A stretch of DNA of 64,000 bases from positions 1 through 64,000 of the forward strand of contig NZ_JADEVO010000031.1 in assembly GCF_017114825.1 (NCBI RefSeq), given 5' to 3'. Origin of the DNA: Pseudomonas gregormendelii (lineage in GTDB: Bacteria > Pseudomonadota > Gammaproteobacteria > Pseudomonadales > Pseudomonadaceae). The notes beneath the pieces were generated by a model. That model saw only the letters and a program-made list of their open reading frames with translations. It did no database searches and was not told the origin of the DNA. Position 1 is the stretch's first letter, and each line of letters starts with the position of its first letter. Below are positions 20,284 to 31,110 of this stretch, piece by piece. Position numbers and translations under genes: made by a program.

Positions 20284-21057
20284 CCAGAGTTTGCGGGTGA
20301 CCACCACGATGGCGTTTCCATTAGGGGATTGAACAGCGTCGGGCAACGTTATCCCAGAGGCCGTATCCAGGCAACCGGGAATTAGCTTGCGCAGGTCGTC
20401 AATCACCAGTGCCGGCGATTCTTCGGCAATCGGCCGGCCATGGTTATAGCCGTAGCTCAGCGCGACGCACTTGACCCCTGCCGCTTTCGCCGCCAGCACG
20501 TCGCTGCGCGAATCACCGACGAACAACGACTGCGAAGCCGGAATGTTGGCCATTTTCATCACAAAGAACAGCGCGGCCGGGTCGGGTTTTTTTTGCGGCA
20601 GGGTATCGCCGCCGATGATCCATTTGAAATAGCGACCGATCTTCATCTGGTCCAGCAGCGGCGCGACGAAACGCTCCGGCTTGTTGGTGATCAGCGCCAT
20701 TTCCACGCCCTGCTTGTGCAACCATTTGAGCGTGTCGCGAACACCAGGGTAGACCACCGTGAGCTCATGACTCTCGCTGTAGGCTTGCATGAAGATATCC
20801 AGCGCGCCTTCGGCTTCACCGTCATCAACCGTTGAGTGATCGATGCCACCGGCCAACGCACGTCGTACCAGCACCGGCGCGCCGTTGCCGACCCACTTGC
20901 GTACCGACTCGAGGCCCGCAGGCTGGCGGCCGAGCTTGAGCAGCATGTTGTCCACGGCGACAGCCAGGTCGGGGACCGAATCGATCAGCGTGCCATCCAG
21001 ATCGAACATCACCAGGCGCGGCAACGCCCCCGGGAACAGCTGCTCAAAGCCACTCAT
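20239..21057 (-). CDS. gph: Phosphoglycolate phosphatase
   Basis: A HAD-family phosphatase that removes 2-phosphoglycolate. The 272-residue protein has motif [15 protein letters not shown], motif [12 protein letters not shown], and motif [14 protein letters not shown]...[16 protein letters not shown]. The HAD fold ends near residue 228 ([10 protein letters not shown]). The last ~44 residues are an extension closing in [12 protein letters not shown], which matches the trpG leader peptide. It overlaps the rpe stop by 4 bases. Confidence 0.93.
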   Translation of the reverse strand: MSGFEQLFPGALPRLVMFDLDGTLIDSVPDLAVAVDNMLLKLGRQPAGLESVRKWVGNGAPVLVRRALAGGIDHSTVDDGEAEGALDIFMQAYSESHELTVVYPGVRDTLKWLHKQGVEMALITNKPERFVAPLLDQMKIGRYFKWIIGGDTLPQKKPDPAALFFVMKMANIPASQSLFVGDSRSDVLAAKAAGVKCVALSYGYNHGRPIAEESPALVIDDLRKLIPGCLDTASGITLPDAVQSPNGNAIVVVTRKLWMKVIKALARWRWRA

Positions 21058-21728
21058 GGACGGGTCAACGCCAGTTCGGAGCGCATCTTCTCGATCACTT
21101 CCTGGTAGTTCGGCGCGTTGAAGATGGCCGAGCCGGCGACAAAGGTGTCAGCCCCCGCCGCCGCAATTTCACGAATGTTGTTCACGTTAACGCCGCCGTC
21201 GATTTCCAGGCGGATGTCGCGACCGCTGGCATCGATCAGTGCCCGCGCTTCGCGCAGCTTGTCGAGGGTGCCCGGAATGAACTTCTGCCCGCCGAAGCCG
21301 GGGTTGACGCTCATCAGCAGAATCATGTCGACCTTGTCCATCACGTACTTGAGTACGTCGAGCGGAGTCGCCGGGTTGAACACCAGGCCAGACTTGCAGC
21401 CTCCCTCGCGGATCAGTTGCAGGGAGCGGTCGACATGCTGCGTCGCTTCCGGGTGGAAGGTGATGTAGGTCGCGCCGGCTTCGATGAAGTCGCCGACTAT
21501 ACGGTCTACCGGGCTGACCATCAGGTGCGCGTCGATCGGCGCGGTCACGCCGTATTTACGCAGCGCCGCGCAGACCATCGGACCGATGGTCAGGTTCGGC
21601 ACGTAATGGTTGTCCATGACGTCGAAGTGGACGAAGTCGGCGCCAGCGGCCAGGACGTTGTCCACTTCCTCGCCCAAGCGGGCGAAGTCGGCGGAGAGAA
21701 TCGACGGAGCAATTACGAAGGGCTGCAT
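21054..21728 (-). CDS. rpe: Ribulose-phosphate 3-epimerase
   Basis: Interconverts ribulose-5-phosphate and xylulose-5-phosphate. The 224-residue TIM barrel opens with [17 protein letters not shown] and has [34 protein letters not shown] and [11 protein letters not shown], all with the expected metal and phosphate residues. It is coupled to gph by a 4-base overlap. Confidence 0.96.
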   Translation of the reverse strand: MQPFVIAPSILSADFARLGEEVDNVLAAGADFVHFDVMDNHYVPNLTIGPMVCAALRKYGVTAPIDAHLMVSPVDRIVGDFIEAGATYITFHPEATQHVDRSLQLIREGGCKSGLVFNPATPLDVLKYVMDKVDMILLMSVNPGFGGQKFIPGTLDKLREARALIDASGRDIRLEIDGGVNVNNIREIAAAGADTFVAGSAIFNAPNYQEVIEKMRSELALTRP

Positions 21729-21808
21729 GACGCACCTTTTCTGAGCAAAATCACGATGGCGCGCATTGTATACCTCATGCTTTGACGCGCGCGACGTGAC
21801 TGCGATGA

Positions 21809-22957
21809 TCAGTAAGCCGCCCGGTAGATCTTCTCGATATCGACGGCGCTCAATTGACGAGGATTGTTGCGCATCAGACGTTCGATCCCCGCGGCTTCCA
21901 CGGCCATGGCCGGGATCGCATCCTCGGGAACGCCGAAACTGCGCAGGCCCTGGGGAATTTCAACCGCAGCGCACAATGCCGCCATCGCCTCGACGGCTTT
22001 GTGCGCGGCCTCATTGGCACTCAGATGAGCAGTACGGACCCCCATGGCCTCGGCAATATCCTGCATTCGCTCAACGCAGGCCATTTTGTTCCACGTCATG
22101 ACATGGGGCAGCAACAACGCATTGCTGACGCCATGGGCGATATTGAAGCGCCCGCCCAACGGATACGCCAGTGCATGCACCGCACCGACCCCGGCATTCC
22201 CGAACGCCATGCCGGCCATCAGGCTGGCAGTGGCCATGTCTTCGCGGGCCTGCAGATTGGAGGGGTTGGCGTAGGCCTTGGGCAGCGCCCCGGAAATCAG
22301 CTTGATCGCGCCGATGGCCAAGGCATCGGTAATGGGCGAAGCATTGACCGAAAGGTAGGACTCGATGGCATGCACCAGCGCATCGACGCCGCTCGCTGCC
22401 GTGACGCCGCGCGGACAGGTCAGGGTCATCTGCGGGCTGACCAGCGCCACGTCCGGCAACAGGTAGTCGCTGACAATTCCTTTTTTGAGTTGCGCGACCT
22501 TGTCGGACAGGATCGCCACATTGGTCACTTCCGAGCCGGTACCGGCAGTAGTCGGTATGGCGATCAACGGCGGGCCTTTGCGGGGCACCTGGTCGACACC
22601 GAACAAATCCTCAAGCGCACCGTGATAACCGGCATAGGCTGCGACACTCTTGGCGATGTCGATCGCACTGCCACCGCCCAGGCCGATGAGCCCGTCGTGC
22701 CCGCCTTCGCGATAGACCTGCATGCAATCTTCAACGATGGCGATTTCCGGATCCGGCAACACCCGGTCAAAGATCTCATAAGTGCGACCGCCCAATTGCG
22801 CCAGCGCGAGCTCGACTGTGCCGGATTTAACCAGCGCAGCGTCGGTGACGATCAGGGGGTGGTCGATGTCCAGCCGGGTGAGCTCAGCGGCCAGCTGCTC
22901 GATGGCACCTGCACCGGTGATCAGTTTGTGGGCGATTTTGAAAGAGGAAAGACTCAT
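21809..22957 (-). CDS. Iron-containing (group III) alcohol dehydrogenase
   Basis: An NAD(P)-dependent dehydrogenase of 382 residues. The cofactor loop is [12 protein letters not shown], followed by [11 protein letters not shown]. Metal ligands are visible in [25 protein letters not shown] and [15 protein letters not shown]. Relatives include 4-hydroxybutyrate dehydrogenase, and the gene sits just before an importer of the agt (4-aminobutyrate/5-aminovalerate) type. A role in reducing the derived semialdehyde is conceivable but unproven. I do not recall it at this site in PAO1, so it may be a lineage-specific insertion. Confidence 0.85.
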   Translation of the reverse strand: MSLSSFKIAHKLITGAGAIEQLAAELTRLDIDHPLIVTDAALVKSGTVELALAQLGGRTYEIFDRVLPDPEIAIVEDCMQVYREGGHDGLIGLGGGSAIDIAKSVAAYAGYHGALEDLFGVDQVPRKGPPLIAIPTTAGTGSEVTNVAILSDKVAQLKKGIVSDYLLPDVALVSPQMTLTCPRGVTAASGVDALVHAIESYLSVNASPITDALAIGAIKLISGALPKAYANPSNLQAREDMATASLMAGMAFGNAGVGAVHALAYPLGGRFNIAHGVSNALLLPHVMTWNKMACVERMQDIAEAMGVRTAHLSANEAAHKAVEAMAALCAAVEIPQGLRSFGVPEDAIPAMAVEAAGIERLMRNNPRQLSAVDIEKIYRAAY

Positions 22958-23069
22958 GTGCGCAGCCTCTTATAGGTAGGAGCTGGGCAACAATAGTAGC
23001 TGGGGATTGGAGGTTGTCTGGTATTCAGGGTGTGAATGACCTGGAACACTCAATCCCGCACAAACCCTC

Positions 23070-23149
23070 TGTAGGAGCTGCCGAAGGCTGCGATCTTTTG
23101 ACCTTGATTCCTAAGATCAAAAGATCGCAGCCTTCGGCAGCTCCTACAG
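23070..23149. repeat. REP pair, GTAGGAGCTGCCGAAGG family
   Basis: Two well-matched inverted copies (GTAGGAGCTGCCGAAGGCTGCG... and complement) lie between the alcohol dehydrogenase start and the permease stop, ending 11 bases before the latter. Confidence 0.92.
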
Positions 23150-23160
23150 GAAGGGTCGTG

Positions 23161-23985
23161 TCAGACCTGTGCGGTCCGCAGTTTTTCGCTGCGCCCGCGC
23201 AGCCATTCCAGGGTCAGCAGCAGGATCACCGAGAAGGCGATCAACAGCGTCGCAGCTGCGGCGATCGTCGGGCTGAGGTTTTCGCGAATTCCGCTGAACA
23301 TCTGCCGTGGCAAGGTCGCTTGTTCAGGACCGGCCAGGAACAGCGTCACGACCACTTCATCGAACGAAGTCGCAAAAGCAAACAGCGCCCCGGAAATCAC
23401 CCCCGGTGCAATCAACGGCAAGGTCACACGACGGAACGCAGTCAGCGGCGAAGCCCCCAGACTTGCTGCGGCGCGCACCAGATTCTGGTTGAACCCCTGC
23501 AACGTCGCCGACACGGTGATAATCACAAAGGGCACACCCAACACCGCGTGCACCACGATCAGCGAGAAGAAACTGTTGCCCAGCCCCAGTGGTGCGAAGA
23601 ACAGATAACTCGCCACACCGATGATTACCACCGGCACCACCATCGGCGAAATCACCAGGGCCATCACCAGCGCCTTGCCCGGGAAATCGCCCCGGGTCAG
23701 GCCGATCGCTGCCAGTGTGCCGAAGATCATCGCCAGCACCGTGGCCGCCGGGGCCACGATGATGCTGTTCTTCAGGGCGCGCATCCATTCCGCCGAGGCG
23801 AAGAAGTCCTGATACCAGTGCAGCGAAAAGCCTTGCAGCGGGTACACCAGGAAACTGCCCGAGTTGAACGACAGCGGAATGATCACCAGCACCGGCAGAA
23901 TCAGGAACAACAAAATCAAGCCGCAGAGAATCCGCAAGCTGTAGAACCACACCCGTTCGATGGGCGACATGTAAGGACTCAGCAT
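23161..23985 (-). CDS. agtD: ABC importer permease (AgtD-like)
   Basis: Inner-membrane permease of a polyamine/opine/4-aminobutyrate-type importer, 274 residues with six predicted helices. The cytoplasmic EAA loop for ATPase contact is VRAAASLGASPLTAFRRVTLPLIAPG. It starts 12 bases after the other permease gene and ends the transporter operon. The agt name rests on gene order with PAO1 (PA0603-0606) and the adjoining two-component genes. Confidence 0.82.
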   Translation of the reverse strand: MLSPYMSPIERVWFYSLRILCGLILLFLILPVLVIIPLSFNSGSFLVYPLQGFSLHWYQDFFASAEWMRALKNSIIVAPAATVLAMIFGTLAAIGLTRGDFPGKALVMALVISPMVVPVVIIGVASYLFFAPLGLGNSFFSLIVVHAVLGVPFVIITVSATLQGFNQNLVRAAASLGASPLTAFRRVTLPLIAPGVISGALFAFATSFDEVVVTLFLAGPEQATLPRQMFSGIRENLSPTIAAAATLLIAFSVILLLTLEWLRGRSEKLRTAQV

Positions 23986-23997
23986 TCCGTTCTCCCC

Positions 23998-25245
23998 TTA
24001 GCTCAGGCGCAGGCGACTGGCGCCTACCAGCCAGCTGTAAATCAGATAAAGCACGACGGTCGCCAACAGCAGCAGCCCACCCAGTGCGGTCGCCATGCCC
24101 CAGTTGATACTGGTATTGGTGTAGAAGGCGACGAAGTAGCTGACCATCTGGTCGTTCGGGCTACCCAACAACGCGGGCGTGATGTAGTAGCCGATGGCGA
24201 GGATGAACACCAACAGGCAACCGGCACCTACACCGGCATAGGTCTGCGGGAAGTACACCCGCCAGAAACTGGCGAACGGATGGCAGCCCAGGGAAATCGC
24301 CGCGCGCATATAGGTAGGCGAGATGCCTTTCATCACGCTGTAGATCGGCAGGATCATGAACGGCAGCAGGATGTGCACCATCGAGATGTAGACCCCGGTA
24401 CGGTTGAACACCAGTTCCAGCGGCTTGTCGATGATGCCCATGGCCATTAGCCCGCTATTGATCAGGCCGCCCGATTGCAGCAACACGATCCAGGCTGCGA
24501 CTCGCACCAGAATCGAGGTCCAGAAAGGCAACAGCACCAGAATCATCAACAGGTTGCTTTGCCGTGAAGGCAGGTTGGCCAGCAGGTAAGCCAGTGGATA
24601 CGCCAGCACCAGGCAGATCGCCGTGATGACCAGACCCATCCAGAAAGTACGGGCGAAGATGTCGAGGTAGATCGCCTGGTCGGGAGTGGCCGGGGCCACT
24701 TCGCCGAGGTCGTCGATGCGGTGATCGACAGCAGCCAGCAGGTAATAAGGCGTGATGTTGCTGGTATTGCGGCGCACGGCTTGCCAATAAGCTGGGTCGC
24801 CCCAACGCTCGTCGAGGCTTTCCAGCGCTTCTTTATAAGAGGCTGGTTCAGTGGCGAACGGCAAGGCACGCGCAGTCTTGGTCAACAGGCTGCGGTAGCC
24901 GGCCAATTCCATGTTCAGGCGCTTGGACAGGTCACCCAGGGTCTGATTCTTGCGCGCTTCGGCAAGGTCTTCGCTGGCGGCTTTATAGACCGGTTCAGCG
25001 GGCAGGCCTCGACCATCCCAACTGGCGATGGCAGCCACGGTGCGCGGCATACCGCCGACCACCTCCGGGTTGCCAACACTTTTATAGAGCAGCGCCACAA
25101 TCGGCACCAGGAACACCAGCAGCAGGAACAGCACCAGCGGCGCGATCAAGGCTTGCGCTTTCCAGCGGTTGATCCGCTCGGCGTGCTTGAGCCGCTGCTT
25201 CAAGGTGGGGTCAGTGCCCGCGTTCAGGGGAATGGCGGTGGCCAT
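23998..25245 (-). CDS. agtC: ABC importer permease (AgtC-like) with large periplasmic insert
   Basis: Second permease, 415 residues. Helix 1 is at about 27-53 (ALIAPLVLFLLLVFLVPIVALL). A hydrophilic stretch of roughly 140 residues follows before the remaining five helices, which begin near YLDIFARTFWMGLVITAI. The EAA loop is YMRAAISLGCHPFASFWRVYFP. The ATG at 25245 sits 6-7 bases behind GGAG. The long loop is characteristic of some PotB-like permeases and may contact the binding protein. Confidence 0.84.
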   Translation of the reverse strand: MATAIPLNAGTDPTLKQRLKHAERINRWKAQALIAPLVLFLLLVFLVPIVALLYKSVGNPEVVGGMPRTVAAIASWDGRGLPAEPVYKAASEDLAEARKNQTLGDLSKRLNMELAGYRSLLTKTARALPFATEPASYKEALESLDERWGDPAYWQAVRRNTSNITPYYLLAAVDHRIDDLGEVAPATPDQAIYLDIFARTFWMGLVITAICLVLAYPLAYLLANLPSRQSNLLMILVLLPFWTSILVRVAAWIVLLQSGGLINSGLMAMGIIDKPLELVFNRTGVYISMVHILLPFMILPIYSVMKGISPTYMRAAISLGCHPFASFWRVYFPQTYAGVGAGCLLVFILAIGYYITPALLGSPNDQMVSYFVAFYTNTSINWGMATALGGLLLLATVVLYLIYSWLVGASRLRLS

Positions 25246-25329
25246 GGCGTACTCCGGAAATCTTTGGATGGGCGGCATTACCGAAGTAATGCCGCATTAC
25301 ATCAACATTCATGAAACACGCCGCCCCCT

Positions 25330-25418
25330 GTAGGAGCTGGCGCAGCCTGCGATCTTTTGGCGGCCTTGAGATCGCTGGAGATCAAGATCAAAAGATCGCA
25401 GCCTTCGGCAGCTCCTAC
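25330..25418. repeat. REP pair overlapping the agtB stop codon
   Basis: Two inverted units of the GTAGGAGCTG family; the left one is diverged (GTAGGAGCTGGCGCAGCCTGCG). On the minus strand the right unit begins AGTAGGAGCTG, and its TAG (25417-25415) is the stop codon of agtB. Confidence 0.9.
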
Positions 25419-26458
25419 TTGGCCGCCCAGGAATTGAAACGCTGCTCCAGTTGCTCACCGTTGTCAGCCCAGAAGCTGACGTCGATCTGCACTTGGTTGG
25501 CGATGTTTTCCGGGGTGGTCGGCATGTCCTTCAGGACATCCTTGGCCAGCAACGGTACGGCCTGGGTATTGGCCGGGCCGTAGGCGATGTTTTCCGAGTA
25601 GGTCTTCTGCTGCTGTGGCTGCACCGAGAACGCGATGAATTTCTTCGCCGCTTCAGCACGCGCCTTGTCCAGACCTTTAGGAATGGCCCAGGCATCGAAG
25701 TCGTAGATGCCACCGTTCCACACGACCTTCAGGTTGCTTTCCTTCTGCACGGCGGCGATGCGGCCGTTGTACGCCGAGCTCATGACCACATCACCCGAAG
25801 CGAGGTACTGCGGCGGTTGTGCGCCCGCTTCCCACCACTGGATGCTTGGCTTGAGCTCGTCGAGCTTCTTGAACGCGCGGTCCTGACCGTCTTTACCCGC
25901 CAGCACTTTGTAGACGTCCTTGGGCGCTACGCCGTCGGCCATCAAGGCGAATTCCAGGGTGTACTTGGCGCCTTTACGCAGGCCACGCTTGCCCGGGAAC
26001 TGCTTGGTGTCCCAGAAATCCACCCAACTGGTCGGCGCGGTTTTGAGCTTGTCGGCGTTGTAGGCCAGCACGGTCGACCACACAAAGAAGCCTACGCCGC
26101 ACGGCTGGATGGCGCCCTTGACGTAGTCTTCGGTCTTGCCGAACAGTGCCGGGTCGAGTTGCTCGAACATGTCTTCGTCGCAGCCGCGGGACAGTTCTGG
26201 CGATTCAACTTCCACCAGGTCCCAGGACACGCTCTTGGTGTCGACCATGGCCTTGACCTTGGCCATCTCGCCATTGTATTCGCCCGCCACGATCTTGCCG
26301 TTGCCCGCCGCTTCCCAAGGTGCGTAGAAGGCTTTGACCTGCGCCGCCTTGTTCGCCCCGCCAAAGGACACGACAGTCAGGTCGGGACCTGCCGCCATTG
26401 CGTGTGCCGCACCGATCATGCCCATGACCAGGGCGGTGAATTTCAGGGATTTCAACAT
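25415..26458 (-). CDS. agtB: Periplasmic substrate-binding protein (AgtB-like)
   Basis: Binding protein of the importer, 347 residues. It has a signal peptide (MLKSLKFTALVMGMIGAAHA) and the PotD/SBP_bac_8 opening PDLTVVSFGGANKAAQVKAFYAPWE. In P. aeruginosa this protein brings in 4-aminobutyrate and 5-aminovalerate. Its stop codon is provided by a REP element, so the C terminus may have been set by the REP insertion. Confidence 0.85.
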   Translation of the reverse strand: MLKSLKFTALVMGMIGAAHAMAAGPDLTVVSFGGANKAAQVKAFYAPWEAAGNGKIVAGEYNGEMAKVKAMVDTKSVSWDLVEVESPELSRGCDEDMFEQLDPALFGKTEDYVKGAIQPCGVGFFVWSTVLAYNADKLKTAPTSWVDFWDTKQFPGKRGLRKGAKYTLEFALMADGVAPKDVYKVLAGKDGQDRAFKKLDELKPSIQWWEAGAQPPQYLASGDVVMSSAYNGRIAAVQKESNLKVVWNGGIYDFDAWAIPKGLDKARAEAAKKFIAFSVQPQQQKTYSENIAYGPANTQAVPLLAKDVLKDMPTTPENIANQVQIDVSFWADNGEQLEQRFNSWAAK

Positions 26459-26501
26459 TTATATTGTTCTCCACGTGCAGGGTTGGTGTTGCAGGGGGCG
26501 A

Positions 26502-27626
<1,125 letters not shown>

Positions 27627-27855
27627 ACCCACACCTTTGTTGTTGATGACTGCTGTGGACTAAGCCTAGTGGACGCTGGGGACCACGCAAATCGGGGGGC
27701 AGGAGAGAATCGCCTCAGCCGGCTGGAAGGTTGGGGGTAGGGATTGCCCTACAAGGATGGCGCGTTTGGGCAAATGCACCGGCACCTTGCCAGCTACAGG
27801 CTTGAAGCACAGGCAAAAGCGGCTTGAAGGGATGTCGCAGATAGATATGTCGCAA

Positions 27856-28497
27856 TTAGAGGAGTTTGTGTTCCATCGCATATTTCACCAGCTCCGCCAG
27901 GGAGGTGATGTTGAGCTTCTGCATCAACCGCGCCTTGTGGGTGCTGATGGTTTTGCTGCTCAGCGCCAGTTGCTGGGCAATGTCGTTGACGTTGGCGCCC
28001 TGGGCCAGGCGCTCGAACACCGAGAATTCACGCTCTGACAGCAGCGAATGCAGCGGCCGCGAATCGGTCAGACCCACCTCGAAGACCATTCGGTCAGCCA
28101 GGTCGGGGTCAATGTAGCGCCCACCCGCTGCGACCTTGCGGATGGCCGTCAGCAGCAGCGCCGGGTCACTGTCCTTGGTCGCGTAGCCTGCCGCGCCTAC
28201 TTTTAAAGCGCGGGCAGCCATTTGCGCCTCGTCATGCATCGATAGCACCAGGATGGCCGGGGGATTGTTCAGCGCGCGAATCCGCGGAATGGCTTCCAGC
28301 CCATTGACCCCGGGCATGGAGATATCAAGCAGCACCACTTCGCAGGGAACATGACGCAGGGTCTCGAGCAACTGCTCGCCATTGCTCGCCTCCCCTACCA
28401 CCAGCAAGTCCTTGGCCAGGCCGATCAACTGCTTGATGCCTTCGCGGACAATGGTGTGGTCTTCGGCTACCAGTACACGGATCACATTGTTCTCCAT
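27856..28497 (-). CDS. agtR: NarL/FixJ response regulator (AgtR-like)
   Basis: A 213-residue regulator. The receiver domain has phospho-acceptor D58 in VVLLDISMPGVNG. A LuxR-type helix-turn-helix follows (LSEREFSVFERLAQGANVNDIAQQLALSSKTISTHKARLMQKL). It sits just behind the sensor gene and before the importer genes, all on one strand. In PAO1 the corresponding pair AgtSR switches on agtABCD in response to 4-aminobutyrate and 5-aminovalerate. The ATG at 28497 is chosen to start at the receiver domain. Confidence 0.88.
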   Translation of the reverse strand: MENNVIRVLVAEDHTIVREGIKQLIGLAKDLLVVGEASNGEQLLETLRHVPCEVVLLDISMPGVNGLEAIPRIRALNNPPAILVLSMHDEAQMAARALKVGAAGYATKDSDPALLLTAIRKVAAGGRYIDPDLADRMVFEVGLTDSRPLHSLLSEREFSVFERLAQGANVNDIAQQLALSSKTISTHKARLMQKLNITSLAELVKYAMEHKLL

Positions 28498-28517
28498 TCT
28501 TCTTGTTTCAGATCCAG

Positions 28518-28618
28518 GATCATTCGCGAGCAAAACCCCTCCCACAGGGAGACCGGGTCGAGGCACAGATCTCTATTACACTCCAACTGCTGTGGGAGCG
28601 GGCTTGCTCGCGAAGGCT
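28518..28618. repeat. Two inverted REP units between agtR and agtS
   Basis: TTCGCGAGCAAAACCCCTCCCACAG (28520-28544) and CTGTGGGAGCGGGCTTGCTCGCGAAGG (28590-28616) face each other across about 45 bases. They are of the second REP family and are likely to weaken read-through from sensor to regulator. Confidence 0.8.
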
Positions 28619-28640
28619 TCATCATTGACAACACAAACCT

Positions 28641-31037
28641 TCAGGCCCCATCCAGCGGCACTCGCACCATCAGCGTCGTACCCTCACCCGGCTCACTCTC
28701 AAGCGACAACTCGCCGCCCATGATCAACACCCGTTCGCGCATGCCCACCACGCCAAAGGAAGTAGGCCGACCGGTTGAGGCGACAAATCCTGCGCCATCA
28801 TCGCTGACCGTCATGAGCAACTCGTTGCCCTCGCGAACCAGCGTCAGTTCGACAGTATGCGCCTGGGCATGACGCATGACATTGGTCAACGCTTCCTGAA
28901 GGATCCGGAACAGTCCAATGGCCATAGCGTCGCTGAGCACTGGCAGGTTGTCCGGCACCTGCACCAGGCAGGGAATATGGGTGCGCGCTTCGAAGCGCCG
29001 GGCCTGCCATTCAATCGCCGAAGCGATCCCGGCGTCGAGAATTGGCGGGCGCAACGCTGTCGCCACGTCCCGAACCAGCTGGAACAACTGTGCAATCAGG
29101 CGCTTCATACTGTTCAAGCGATCCTGCAGGCCAGGATCAAGCTGCGCGTAGGACAGTTCGCACATCGAGGTCTCCAGCTTCAGCACGGTGAGCATTTGCC
29201 CCAGCTCGTCGTGGACCTCCCGGGCAATTCGCGCTTTCTCCTCTTCCCGCACGCTTTCCAGGTGCGCGGACAACTCCCGTAGCTGCTCGCGCGAGCTGGC
29301 CAGCTCCAGTTCGATGCGCTTGCTTTCGCTGATGTCCCAGACGATGCCATCCCAGACGTAGGCGCCGTCTTCCAGTCGACGGGTAATCGCCTTGATCTCG
29401 GCCCAGCGCTGTTCGCCCTGGCGGGTAAGAATTCGTCCTTGCCATGACCAGTCGCTGTCGGTGTCCAGCGCCAGGTCCTGGGTCCTGTGGTAGCTGGCTT
29501 TGTCATCCGGATGCACCAGGCTGCGCAGGCCCTTGTCGCGATGGGCGAGAGTCGCCGGGGAGTAACCGACCAGGGTTTCGCTTCCTTCACTGATGTAGGC
29601 AAAGTCGATCTGCCCTGTCACCGGCGCCCGCTCCAGGCGAAAGACCAATCCCGGGACGTTGGCGGCGATCCCCTGCAGCCGCGCTTCACTTTCCTGCAGT
29701 GCGGCCAGGGCACGGCGACGTTCAGTGACGTCGTTGAGGTAAACCACCAGGTACTCGCCTTCGCGAAATCGCAGGAAGCTCAACGACACGTCCGTTGGCA
29801 AGATACTGCCGTCCGCCCGCACGCAGTTGGTTTCGAAACTTTGCGGCCCCTCCTCGCTGGCACGGGCTCGCTTCCACAGGTTAAGCCAGCGATCCATGTG
29901 CAGGCCGGGTTCGAAATCGATCAATGGCCGGTCAATGATTCCGCCGGCGGCATAACCCAGCATGGTCTCGGCTGCACGGTTGGCATAGCGCACATGGCTG
30001 TCCCAATTCACCCACAGAATGCCGACCGTACTTTGATCGATGGAAAACTGCGTGAGCCGCAGCGCTTCTTCGCTGGCTGCACGCAAGGCAATGTCTTCAC
30101 GTGCCGCGACCAGCCGCTGCTCCAGACTGTGCTGTTGGCGCCGTTGCCAGAAGACGATGGCCATGCTGCTGAACATCAGCACCGCAAACAACAGACACAG
30201 GTTTTGCCAGAAGCCTGGCGACTCGGCCAGCCGAGGGTATTTGGGCTGCAGCCACTGGTTGTGCAACTGTTCGAGGTCCTTGGCCGGAATCGCCCGCAAC
30301 GCCGCCTCGACGATGCCTGCCAGTTCAGGCCAGTCACGGCGGGTCGCAACCCGCAGCAACTGCGGCAAGCCAATGTCACCCACCACCACCAATCCGGCAA
30401 ACTCCGGTTCGGCGGACAATCGACCGAGCTGCGCCTCATCGACTACTGCGTAGCTGGCCTGCTGGCTCAGCAGCAGTTGCAAGGCCTGGCGCTCGATCGG
30501 CACGCCCTGCAAATTCAGATGCGGGTAATTGCCGCGCAGGTAGTCAGCAGTCGCACCTGGCATGCGCACCGCCACCCGGGTCTGGCTATCGAGTTTTTCC
30601 AGCTCTACCACGCCAGCGCTCTTCTGATCACTGACCACCAGCTGGGGCACCCGCATATAAGGGTCGGAAAACTGCCATAGCCGCAGACCTCCCGGGGTTT
30701 GCGTCAGCCCAGGGGCAATGTCGATTTCGTCTTCTCGGGCCGCCGCCTCCAGTTGCGCCAGGTCGGGGAAATTGCGCCAGCTCAATTCGACCTTGAGGGA
30801 TTTGGCCACCCACTTCATAAGCTCGACATTGACCCCGGACAGCCGCTGCAAGCGCCGATCGTATTGGGCATAAGGCGTTTGCAGCACCACCCCGACGCGC
30901 AACTCGCCATGACTGGCCAACCACTGGCGCTGCGCCGGCGACAGTTGCGCAAGATGCTCGGAAGGCGCGGAGGCCGACCAACCCGCCAGGGAAAAGCACA
31001 GACAGGCAATCATTAACAGGCAGCGCACAACCATCAT
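28641..31037 (-). CDS. agtS: Sensor histidine kinase with periplasmic binding domain (AgtS-like)
   Basis: A hybrid-topology sensor of about 798 residues. It has a signal peptide, a periplasmic amino-acid-binding-like domain (SBP_bac_3, about 30-260: ELRVGVVLQTPYAQYD), and a membrane helix (LLFAVLMFSSMAIVFW). Two PAS domains follow, then a HisKA_3 dimerisation segment with the phospho-His in AREVHDELGQML, and a HATPase domain (SDDGAGF, GVVGMRERV). Direct ligand sensing in the periplasm is therefore likely. The ATG at 31037 follows GGGG; a TTG at 31058 is in frame. Confidence 0.87.
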   Translation of the reverse strand: MMVVRCLLMIACLCFSLAGWSASAPSEHLAQLSPAQRQWLASHGELRVGVVLQTPYAQYDRRLQRLSGVNVELMKWVAKSLKVELSWRNFPDLAQLEAAAREDEIDIAPGLTQTPGGLRLWQFSDPYMRVPQLVVSDQKSAGVVELEKLDSQTRVAVRMPGATADYLRGNYPHLNLQGVPIERQALQLLLSQQASYAVVDEAQLGRLSAEPEFAGLVVVGDIGLPQLLRVATRRDWPELAGIVEAALRAIPAKDLEQLHNQWLQPKYPRLAESPGFWQNLCLLFAVLMFSSMAIVFWQRRQQHSLEQRLVAAREDIALRAASEEALRLTQFSIDQSTVGILWVNWDSHVRYANRAAETMLGYAAGGIIDRPLIDFEPGLHMDRWLNLWKRARASEEGPQSFETNCVRADGSILPTDVSLSFLRFREGEYLVVYLNDVTERRRALAALQESEARLQGIAANVPGLVFRLERAPVTGQIDFAYISEGSETLVGYSPATLAHRDKGLRSLVHPDDKASYHRTQDLALDTDSDWSWQGRILTRQGEQRWAEIKAITRRLEDGAYVWDGIVWDISESKRIELELASSREQLRELSAHLESVREEEKARIAREVHDELGQMLTVLKLETSMCELSYAQLDPGLQDRLNSMKRLIAQLFQLVRDVATALRPPILDAGIASAIEWQARRFEARTHIPCLVQVPDNLPVLSDAMAIGLFRILQEALTNVMRHAQAHTVELTLVREGNELLMTVSDDGAGFVASTGRPTSFGVVGMRERVLIMGGELSLESEPGEGTTLMVRVPLDGA

Positions 31038-31110
31038 TAAAGCCCCACACACTGACAAATACTGACTAACCCATTAGGCTGCCGGAATCACTTCTGGCCT
31101 GGAATATCCG

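Noticed and set aside
16444-20310. Direct repeats of ~85 bp as ends of a transposon carrying estA and trpE
   Set aside because: The repeats encode the same Trp-rich leader in frame and sit at matching places before trpG and trpE, so duplicated attenuators explain them better; no transposase or target duplication is seen.
14505-20332. Long plus-strand open frames opposite trpDCG and trpE/gph
   Set aside because: They mirror well-conserved trp genes and show no recognisable motifs; arginine/glutamine-rich composition is typical of antisense in this GC range.
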